Source of the DNA: Clostridia bacterium
Lineage (GTDB): Bacteria > Bacillota > Clostridia > Monoglobales > Monoglobaceae
NCBI GenBank assembly: GCA_017409915.1
Contig: JAFQRU010000086.1
Coordinates: 1 to 16,674, forward strand
Direction of reading: 5' to 3'
DNA length: 16,674 nucleotides
Shown: piece by piece, positions 7,945 to 15,600 of the stretch
Position numbering within the stretch: the first letter of the stretch is position 1
How the letters are laid out: each line of letters begins with the position of its first letter
Program-made: the position numbers and the translations under genes
The notes under the pieces: generated by a model
Database searches by the model: none
What the model was told of the DNA's origin: nothing
What the model saw: only the letters and a program-made list of their open reading frames with translations

Positions 7945-8877
7945 CTACTCTTTTTCCCATTCGCTTGGGTTTATAACTCTTGGGTCCATAACTTCAAAAA
8001 GACCACGAATTTCTTCCATTTCTGCATCGCCAAAGCGAACAGTATTTTCAAAAAGCTCAACATTTTGTTCAACCTGTTCTACCTTTTCGCTGCCAAGAAC
8101 CAAGCCGTGGATGCCTTTAAGAGAAAGCACAAAAGACATTGCAAGTTCAGCAGGAGTCAATTTGTATTTTTCACAAAGTCCGTGGAATTTCTTAAGAGGC
8201 TCAACGCAATAATCCATATGAGCTGGAAGGTCGTCAGGATTACGGAAAATTAACCCCTGTAAATAAACGCTTCTTACAAAAACCATCATTCCTGATTTTT
8301 CAAGCTCAGATAGTCCGCCGTTTGTAATCTGAGTCCAGTCAAAAATATTCATAGGAATCTGAGTTGCATCAAATCCTGACTCTGCAAGTTCTTTCCAATT
8401 GTGGTAAGAATACACAGATGCACCCGCATATTTAATCAAGCCTTCATCTTTTAACGCCTGAAAAACCTTCATCATATTTTCGCGGTCATTGGTATAATCA
8501 TCAAAACGATGGAGCATTAAAACATCAATGGTTTCTACTCCTAGTTTTCTTCTTGATTCTTCTACCTTTGCAAAAACATCTGCCTTTAAAGCATCATAAG
8601 ATGAATGGTCAAGATCCATCATTTTTGTAACGATAGTAGGTCTTTTTTCTTGCGGAATGGTTTTGAGCCACTCGCCGATTATTTCTTCCGATTCTCCGTA
8701 TCCGCTTGCTGTATCAAGAATATTGATTCCTTTTTCTATTGCGCAGTCAAGAATTTTAAAAGCCTCTTCTCTGTCGGGCTGCCCTCCTGCATTGTTTATG
8801 CCATAAGGAACTCCAAGCTGAACAGTTCCAAGCTGAAGTCTTGAAAATTCAAGACCTTTAACTGATATCTTTTCCAT
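7945..8877 (-). CDS. Aldo/keto reductase
   Basis: This is an NAD(P)H-dependent oxidoreductase of 310 residues with a TIM-barrel fold. The catalytic tetrad is complete: Asp55 and Tyr60 in ILDTASGYGESEEIIG, Lys85 in IVTKM and His123 in LMLHRFDD. A cofactor-binding segment (LVLGSEKVEQVEQN) lies at about 254-267. Members of this group reduce sugar aldehydes or ketones, or oxidise sugars; the LQLGTVQLGVPYGINN opening is common in proteins linked to carbohydrate metabolism. It is the fourth gene of the GRE operon, 26 bases after the dehydrogenase, with an AAGGAG site before ATG 8877. A likely job is to interconvert an aldehyde or keto product of the radical enzyme or of aldol cleavage (inference). 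It is cytoplasmic, without membrane segments. Confidence 0.93.
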   Translation of the reverse strand: MEKISVKGLEFSRLQLGTVQLGVPYGINNAGGQPDREEAFKILDCAIEKGINILDTASGYGESEEIIGEWLKTIPQEKRPTIVTKMMDLDHSSYDALKADVFAKVEESRRKLGVETIDVLMLHRFDDYTNDRENMMKVFQALKDEGLIKYAGASVYSYHNWKELAESGFDATQIPMNIFDWTQITNGGLSELEKSGMMVFVRSVYLQGLIFRNPDDLPAHMDYCVEPLKKFHGLCEKYKLTPAELAMSFVLSLKGIHGLVLGSEKVEQVEQNVELFENTVRFGDAEMEEIRGLFEVMDPRVINPSEWEKE

Positions 8878-8903
8878 AGTAAAATCTCCTTAAAAGCTAT
8901 ATC

Positions 8904-9689
8904 TTACCAAGCTGTCCAGCCGCCGTCAACTGTGATGTTAGAGCCTGTCATAAATGAAGATGCATCAGATGCAAGAAGGAGCACAGCCCCTGACATTTCA
9001 TAGCTCTGTCCAAATCTTTCAAGCATAGTTTTTCCTGCAAGTTTTGCATTAAATTCCATATCATTCTGGTTTGCAGGGTTCGGGAATGGACCCGGTGTTA
9101 CACAGTTAACACGGATACCGTACTGAGCAAGAGCGCCTGCTGAATAGCGTGTAAGCTGAGCAACACCTGCTTTACCTGCACCATAGTTCGGTGGCTGTTT
9201 CTGTGGGTTATCCCCGTATATACGGAGGTCAGGGGAAACAACGCCATACATTGAGCAGTAGTTGATAATAGAACCACCTGTTTCCTTCATATATTTAACA
9301 ACTTCACGAGTGCAACGGAATACAGAGTTAAGAGCTCCGTCTATTCCTTTTTCCCAAGTTTCATCATCCATAAATTCAAGCTGGCTTGCTTCTCCGTAGC
9401 CTGCACCAAAAGTTGCGCAGTTTACCAAAACATCAATTCTGCCGAATTTTTCATATACTGTTTTAAAGCAGTTTGCAATAGACTCAGTTGATGAAATATC
9501 ACAGTCTACCTCTAAATCGCATACCGGTTTTTCTTCCCCTTCCCAACGAGCTGTCATAGGGATGCCGGCAATTACTACAGTTGCGCCGAAATCCTTTAAC
9601 GCCTTAACATTCTCTGCGCCTAAGTAACCTGCTCCGCCTGTAACAATAGCAACTTTTCCTGTTAAATCAAATAACTTTTTGTAATCCAT
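8904..9689 (-). CDS. Short-chain dehydrogenase/reductase (classical SDR)
   Basis: This is a 261-residue Rossmann-fold oxidoreductase. The nucleotide-binding TGGAGYLG motif lies at 17-24, a VNCATFG segment replaces the usual NNAG near 89-95, and the catalytic set is Asn121, Ser146, Tyr169 and Lys173 (NYGAGKAG). The RVNCVTPGPF segment (193-202) and the C-terminal DGGWTAW are typical of sugar and sugar-acid dehydrogenases such as the gluconate 5-dehydrogenase group. The substrate is likely a sugar, aldonate or keto-sugar, not determined. It is translationally linked to the activase: its ATG lies one base after the activase stop, and its AAAGGAGA site is inside the activase end. The spacing suggests a dedicated partner in the radical-enzyme pathway. 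Confidence 0.93.
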   Translation of the reverse strand: MDYKKLFDLTGKVAIVTGGAGYLGAENVKALKDFGATVVIAGIPMTARWEGEEKPVCDLEVDCDISSTESIANCFKTVYEKFGRIDVLVNCATFGAGYGEASQLEFMDDETWEKGIDGALNSVFRCTREVVKYMKETGGSIINYCSMYGVVSPDLRIYGDNPQKQPPNYGAGKAGVAQLTRYSAGALAQYGIRVNCVTPGPFPNPANQNDMEFNAKLAGKTMLERFGQSYEMSGAVLLLASDASSFMTGSNITVDGGWTAW

Positions 9690-9690
9690 T

Positions 9691-10458
9691 TTACATATCT
9701 CCTTTAAATAAATTAAAATCTAACCCAACCATAGGATATTTAGCCCCTGCCATTTTATTGAAAGGAAGCTTTTCCCAGGGGGAATTTTTTATTATTTTTT
9801 GTATTTTTTTTAAATTTTCTTCTGTGTCAGTAATATTTGGAATAAGCGGTGTTCTTATTATGTATTCCTTGCCGCTTTTCGCTAAATACTCAAAATTTTT
9901 AAGTATTATATCGTTATATACACCTGTATATTTCTTATGCTCTTCTCTGTCTGCAATCTTTATGTCCATCATAACAAAGTCGCACAAATCTATAACTTTC
10001 TTAAAGGTGTCTTCATCCGCAAAACCGCTGGTCTGGATTGCCTTATGCATTTTCACTTTTTCAAAAAGCTCACAGACAAAATCCGCCTGCATAAGAGGTT
10101 CTCCCCCTGAAACAGTTAAACCACCGCCGTTTTTTATGTAAAAATCCGCATTTTGCATCAGCTTTTTAGCTAACTTTTCCGCCGTATATTCAACACCCGA
10201 AATGCTTATAAGTCCATTGGGGCAGGCATAAATACATCGGTCGAAAGGCTTACATTCTTCGTGGTCGCACTTTTCAAGACATCTTCCGCAGTGTCCGCAA
10301 AGAGTATGTTTTATCATAAGCTGAGGCTCCGGGCTTAGTCCTTCCGGATTGTGGCACCAAAGGCACCGAAGAGGACAGCCTTTTAAAAAGACCGTAACTC
10401 TCGGGCCTGGCCCATCGTGGAGCGAAAACTCCTTTATATCAAAAACTATACCTGTCAT
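9691..10458 (-). CDS. Glycyl radical enzyme activase (radical SAM)
   Basis: This enzyme uses a [4Fe-4S] cluster and S-adenosylmethionine to abstract hydrogen from the glycine of its partner GRE. Of 255 residues, the N-terminal FSLHDGPGPRVTVFLKGC is the standard activase opening, followed by the radical SAM triad Cys28, Cys32 and Cys35. A ferredoxin-like insert follows: Cys54, 57, 60 and 64 form a full CxxCxxCxxxC, but the second set is Cys69, Cys75 and Cys79 with Phe72 where a cysteine is expected. SGGEP at 117-121 binds SAM, and MMDIKIAD is another family mark. Its ATG overlaps the GRE stop as ATGA, so the two are coupled and surely function together. At 255 residues it is somewhat short for an insert-containing activase (about 300). 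Confidence 0.95.
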   Translation of the reverse strand: MTGIVFDIKEFSLHDGPGPRVTVFLKGCPLRCLWCHNPEGLSPEPQLMIKHTLCGHCGRCLEKCDHEECKPFDRCIYACPNGLISISGVEYTAEKLAKKLMQNADFYIKNGGGLTVSGGEPLMQADFVCELFEKVKMHKAIQTSGFADEDTFKKVIDLCDFVMMDIKIADREEHKKYTGVYNDIILKNFEYLAKSGKEYIIRTPLIPNITDTEENLKKIQKIIKNSPWEKLPFNKMAGAKYPMVGLDFNLFKGDM

Positions 10459-12419
10459 ATGGTGTATTCCTGTCTCCTCATAACATGATCCTGATATTCT
10501 TTATCAAGCTCAACGAAGTACGCACTCCAACCCCAAATTCTGACAACCAACTGTCTGTGGTTTTCAGGATGAAGCTGTGCATCAACCATCTTATCCATAT
10601 TTACAGCGTTAAGCTGAAGCTGATGTCCTCCCATATCAACATATGCCTTAACGAGCATAGCAACCTTCTGGATACAATCCTCGTCAGTAAACATACTGTT
10701 GTGGAATTCAAGGGTTAATGGTCCGCCGTTGATTGCTTTGGAAAAATGAGGTTTTGAGAAAGATTTAATAACCGAAACAGGTCCATCAATCTTTGCAAAC
10801 AAGCTTGCAGAGAAGTTTGTTCCAAAAGGCTCGCCCTTTCTTCTTCCGTCAGGGGATGCACCGATATCGTTCGCGTGCCAGAGATAGAACATAGCAGAGC
10901 CTGTTCCTGCTCTGAATTTTCCGCCACGGCAATTTACTCTTCCTTCAAGAGCATCTGAGAATAAATCAAGAAGCTTAACCGCATGTGCATCAACTTCGTC
11001 AATGTTCTGACCAAACTTTGGAGTGTTATATCTTACAATCGGAAGAATTTCTTCGTGCTTTTCAAAATCACTGTCAACAGCCTCGATTAAGTCCTTCTTG
11101 GAAATTGTCTTTTCATCAAAAACATATTTCTTAATTACTTCAAGAGAGTCTGTTGCTGTTGCAATACCTGTTCCGTGAATACCAAAGTAGTTATACTTTC
11201 CGCCTTCATAGATATTGCAGTCCATCAAAACATTCATAAACGGAGATGGAATAAACCAGAGATCTTTTATTCCGTTGCAAATGTTGTCGCATTCGATATT
11301 AATCTCTTCCTTAACCTTTTCCATAAATGCTTCAAAGGTTTCCGCATTTTCCAAATGTTTATGGAGACAAATGTCAACAATTTTCGGGAAAGAAAGCGCA
11401 CCGATGTTGGCAACATCTGCACCAACTTTCGGAATAATGAATTCCCAGCAGGCAGCGATTGCATAATCAATTGCATCCTTATATTCATAACCAAGCTTGG
11501 TAAGACCGTCAATTACAACATCGTCATTCGAATACTGTGGAAAACCAAGGCCGGCCTTTGTAAGCTGAGAGCCAAGCTCGTATATTTCAAGCGGGGTGTT
11601 CTTGCTAACTCTGAGGTTAATTTTAGGGTCAATCATTAAGAGATTGTTGCTTGAAATAAGACACATTTTTGATAAGAGATTGAAAACTTCATTCCCGTTC
11701 TCATCAAGTCCGCCAAGCACCATACTCTGACCGTTATCTCCCTGCTGAACACCAACATAAAGGTCGCTGTCCTTATTAAAGGATAAGAAGAAATCATCAA
11801 GGAGAGTCTGGGCCTCTTCCTCTGTGATTATGCCCTTATCCAAATCAGCCTTAAGATAAGGATACATATACTTATCAAATCTTCCGACCGTATTGTGGTA
11901 GTTACCTTCAAGCCAGAGAGAATAGTGAATAATTCTGAAAGACTGAAGTGCCTCCCTGAAAGTTGTTGCCCCCTTTGCAGGCACAACATCCAAGACCTTA
12001 ACGATATCGTCACGGCCCTGCTTTTTAGCCTCCTCTTTATATCTTTCTGTAAGAGCTAAAATAGCGTCAATTACTCTCTTGCCGTATTCATCAGCAGCTT
12101 CTCTTTTTGCAAGAAGGCCGACTTTAATAGCGTCCTCATAATTTGGGGACAAGTTTGAGAAATATCCAAGCTCGTGGATGAAATGTTTGCTCTTTATTTC
12201 TGCCCATTCTTCTTCTGAAAAAATGTCAGGAATATTCTTTATTGTTCTTATAAAACAAATTTGTTCCTCAGGTAAAATGACAGGAGTTTCTGCCTTGGAA
12301 AGCTCTTCAAATCTATAAGTCATTCTTTCAATCGGCGACATATTCTTGTCAAATTCAAGAGAAATATTCTTTCTGAACTTATGATGTTCTTTGTTTAAGA
12401 TGTAGTTATACAAACTCAT
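10455..12419 (-). CDS. Glycyl radical enzyme, short divergent PFL/glycerol dehydratase type
   Basis: A radical enzyme of 654 residues; known relatives (pyruvate formate-lyase, glycerol, choline, propanediol and isethionate enzymes) have about 760-850. Family marks are GRFDKYMYPYLKADL (179-193), PKINLRV (265-271), NDDVVIDGL (298-306), the catalytic cysteine loop IAACWEF with Cys324 and Glu326, KYNYFGIHGTGIATATDSL (408-425), RGGKFRAG (498-505), GASPDGRRKGEPFG (520-533) and the radical loop VVRIWGWSAYFVEL with Gly630, 24 residues from the C-terminus. Cys-x-Glu groups it with dehydratase/lyase GREs rather than PFL (Cys-Cys). The usual GCVEP and RVxGY are replaced by ACWEF and RIWGW. The shortening is mostly N-terminal (about 110 residues before the cysteine, compared with glycerol dehydratase). 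AAGGAGGGG precedes the ATG. It is the first gene of the operon with activase, SDR and AKR. Substrate unknown; a sugar-derived diol or polyol is plausible. Confidence 0.93.
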   Translation of the reverse strand: MSLYNYILNKEHHKFRKNISLEFDKNMSPIERMTYRFEELSKAETPVILPEEQICFIRTIKNIPDIFSEEEWAEIKSKHFIHELGYFSNLSPNYEDAIKVGLLAKREAADEYGKRVIDAILALTERYKEEAKKQGRDDIVKVLDVVPAKGATTFREALQSFRIIHYSLWLEGNYHNTVGRFDKYMYPYLKADLDKGIITEEEAQTLLDDFFLSFNKDSDLYVGVQQGDNGQSMVLGGLDENGNEVFNLLSKMCLISSNNLLMIDPKINLRVSKNTPLEIYELGSQLTKAGLGFPQYSNDDVVIDGLTKLGYEYKDAIDYAIAACWEFIIPKVGADVANIGALSFPKIVDICLHKHLENAETFEAFMEKVKEEINIECDNICNGIKDLWFIPSPFMNVLMDCNIYEGGKYNYFGIHGTGIATATDSLEVIKKYVFDEKTISKKDLIEAVDSDFEKHEEILPIVRYNTPKFGQNIDEVDAHAVKLLDLFSDALEGRVNCRGGKFRAGTGSAMFYLWHANDIGASPDGRRKGEPFGTNFSASLFAKIDGPVSVIKSFSKPHFSKAINGGPLTLEFHNSMFTDEDCIQKVAMLVKAYVDMGGHQLQLNAVNMDKMVDAQLHPENHRQLVVRIWGWSAYFVELDKEYQDHVMRRQEYTI

Positions 12420-12442
12420 ATTACCCCTCCTTATTTATTATA

Positions 12443-12464
12443 CAATCCGTATTTTTACGGACTG
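12443..12464 (-). promoter_or_regulatory. Leader hairpin upstream of the GRE gene
   Basis: The 5' untranslated region of the GRE transcript, about 65 bases long, contains a 9-bp stem (one G-T pair) with an AAAA loop, ending about 10 bases before the ribosome binding site (12424-12432). It could modulate translation or protect the mRNA end. No riboswitch class is recognised. Confidence 0.5.
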
Positions 12465-12490
12465 AAAATTATACATATTATTTCACTTTC

Positions 12491-12519
12491 ATTATAGCAT
12501 AGTGTTTTTTGTTTTGCAA
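12491..12519 (-). promoter_or_regulatory. Sigma-A type promoter of the GRE operon
   Basis: On the minus strand a -35 box TTGCAA (12514-12519) lies exactly 17 bases from a perfect -10 box TATAAT (12491-12496), which is preceded by TGC, an extended -10 element. The start of transcription should be near 12484. An imperfect AT-rich palindrome (12466-12483) covers the first transcribed bases and could be an operator. Confidence 0.8.
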
Positions 12520-12566
12520 CAGGTTTTGTCAAATAATTTAACTAACAAACGGGTCATTTTGTCTTT

Positions 12567-12606
12567 AAAAAAAGAAAAAAACTGCGGAGATATTCTCCGC
12601 AGTTTT
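12567..12606 (-). terminator. Intrinsic terminator after the sialidase-like gene
   Basis: The stem ACTGCGGAGA/TCTCCGCAGT is perfect around a 3-base loop and extends by three A-T pairs to 13 bp. On the minus strand it is followed by a long T-run interrupted by one C. It begins 9 bases after the stop codon at 12616 and separates the large gene from the GRE operon. Confidence 0.92.
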
Positions 12607-12615
12607 AATACTTAT

Positions 12616-15600
12616 CTATTTAGCAATTTCAAGTCCATTCTTAAAGCGTTTTTCAATGCTTGCAAGAACTTTACCTGTGTTGCCCATATAACAGATTCCG
12701 CTATCAGTAGTGAAGATTCCAAAGCCAAACTGGTTTGCAATGCTTTCTCTGTTTACGAAATATCTGCCGTTTTTATTGGTTACATTCGAAATAGCAACCT
12801 TTGCGTCGCCGTATGCCAAAACTACTTCGCCGTTTGCACCGGTTTCGATTTTAGCACCGATATAAGATGCTACGCAGTCAAGGAGAATTTCTCCGTTCTG
12901 TGCTGCATTTTCGACCTTACGACCATCTACTAAAACAACGCCGTTAGAATCATCAGCGATAATATATGTCGCCATATCAGCTAAAACAGTTCCCCAGTAA
13001 CGTTCAAGAGTTCCGGTGTCGCACAAATGAAGCTGTTCAAAAGCTTTTGTTGACTTTAATGTATCTTTTCTTACAAGGTCTGTTCCGCTGTAAGTATGAA
13101 TGTTAACATTATGTTTGTCAAGACGGTAACCATTAACCATAAGGTAATCAGTTGTAACATTCATCATGGTGTTCATATTGGTGTTCGAAGGACCGCCAAA
13201 AGTACATTCATAAATCGAGCCTAAGAACTCCCATGTTTCGCCGTCGTCAAGACTTCTTGCCAATGACCATCTCTGTCTTGGCTGCTGGTTCTGAGCGCTG
13301 AGGTTAGCGTTATCGTGACCCCAAGCAGCGTATAAAGTCTTACCGTCGATTGGGTCAACTGTCATACCGAAGCAGTTAGCCGCTGATAAGAACGGTGTTC
13401 TGTAAACATGTTCGGTATCAAAAGTGTCACCGCCGTCATAAGACTTAACCGCACGAACCATACCTAAGTCAGTTCTGTAATACATTGTTACAACGCCGTC
13501 ATGGCTTTCAAGAATTTGCGCTTCGTTTACAACGGACTTAACATCTTTATAAGAAACAATACCGCCCTGTGTCCAGGTTCTTCCGCCGTCGTCACTATAT
13601 ACACACTGAATAACACCAGCGTCTTCGGCAAACACACCAGGATCAATTAAGTCACCACGGCCGACAGCCGCATAAAGTCTGCCTGATGGGCCCTGCTTAA
13701 CACCGTCTGCTGTGAAGGCATAAGCATCACCAATTGGTTCAGGATATAAGGTTCCCCAATCTTCCCAGGTTTCCCCTCTGTCAGGAGAATACTTAACAAA
13801 TGTATTTCCCAACGCGTTTCCGTTTGCGTCTGTGCCGCCTGTAGTCCCTGGAACAAAGGTGAGGACTTCATCGCCTAACACTCTTGTTCCATCTTCAAGG
13901 GTCTTTGTAAGCTGCAACATATTCTGCTCATAGTATCCAACTTTAGTAGGACCATTTGTCCAGGTCTTACCGCCGTCTTCAGTATAGAAAGAATATCCAA
14001 CTTCTGTTGTAATCTGAAGCTTATCTTCGTGCTCAATTATATCGTGAGTTGCACCTGTTGGTTTTTCAATAACATGGTCTGTTACCCCTAAAACAGGTCT
14101 TGCATCTCCGCGGAAGTCAACATTGTCAACCAAAACGGAGTTATTCGTTATCATAAAGCCCATTTTACCACGGTTATAGCCTATCTGGTCAACATAACTG
14201 ATTGTTGGAATTCCATTAACCAAGAAAGTCATTGTTCTAACCGGGTCATCGTTCTCAACAATAAACTCAACGTGAACGCTTTCTCCTGTTGGGAAAGTTC
14301 CTTCCTTTGAAGTAAGAGTTCTTACATTGCCGTCATAGTTATAAACGATTTCATACTTTCCTGTATCAAAGTTATAACCTACTTTTGTCCATTTTTCTGT
14401 ATGAGAATGCTGAGCAAGAATCCAGAATCCGCCTTCTTTACCATTTACTATAACATCTGCTGATAAAGACTGGTCCCCTGAATAAGAAGTAAGTTCAGCC
14501 ACTGCATTCTGTTTTCCAACAGCGTTAAGAGAAAGCATATTCTTGCTTTCATCTCTTGTAACTTCCATTCCCTTTGTATCCTGCCAGTAATAAACAGAAT
14601 CAAATTCAGCAGAATTTGAGAAATCATCTTTATAGATGAATAAATCCTGGTTCTCTGTTATGTTCATATAAGAGATACCGTCGCCTGCTTTAACATCGAT
14701 TAAAACAGATGGTTCTCCTGCAGCCGCAATACTTCTGAATGAGCTTAAGAATTTACCATTGGCATAAATTCGGTTCATACCGCCCACTGTGTCAAAATGA
14801 TAATATACATTATCTGCATCAACTGCATCGCAAAGCTCGATATATTCAGGATCGGATGCGTCAAATTTAAGTGTCCAAACATAGATTTTTCCATCTTTAA
14901 GTTCAACATCAGTTCTGAAGATACTGTCGTTTACTGCAATTCTTACATTATCTGCTTTATCTGCAACAAATGCAGTTTTAAAGATATATGGAAGAGATGG
15001 CAATCTATATGTGTATCTTCCTGGAGCTATATTGCTGTCTGCAAAGAAAGTTCCTCTCTCTTTTGGAGAAGCTATATACTTATTGCTGAATGTCAAGCCG
15101 TTTTGCTTATAGCTCTGACTTACCTCGCTTGTCTGTGGGAGGTAATAAGAGAATGAGAACTGGCCGTTTCTGTAAACATCCGCATAAGGTCCCTGCGTAA
15201 TGATATAGAAATCACCCGTTCCAGGAGCGAAGCTTTCTTCGCCGTCTGCGGTCATATATGTTACCTTTTCAGGTGTATGAGTTAATAACACCTTATGGTG
15301 TCCGTTACTCATTTCGTATGTTCCGCTTCCGGTTCCACCGGATACAGTATAAGAAATTTCGTTTGTATAACTTCTTGATACACTGCTTGGTGTAAGGGAT
15401 GGTTTCCAGTCATAGTCTGCAACGCTGAGAATCAATCCGGCTTCATTGCAGAAATAAGCTGAAAGCTTATGAGGTTCCGGTGTTAAAGAAGAAAGATTAT
15501 AGCTAAATGGAGCAGATGTGTCTTCTCCCACAACCTTTCCGTCAACAACGAACTGAACCTTTTTAACATTATTTACTCTATCGTAAAGGTCTGCATTTAA

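Noticed and set aside
12527..12532. Perfect TTGACA as -35 box of the GRE promoter
   Set aside because: It is 30 bases from the TATAAT box; TTGCAA at 12514-12519 has the correct 17-base spacing.
13231..13986. Repeated TGG/GGxTW-coding segments as a DNA repeat array
   Set aside because: They are Asp-box protein motifs at irregular spacing with divergent DNA, not CRISPR or tandem DNA repeats.
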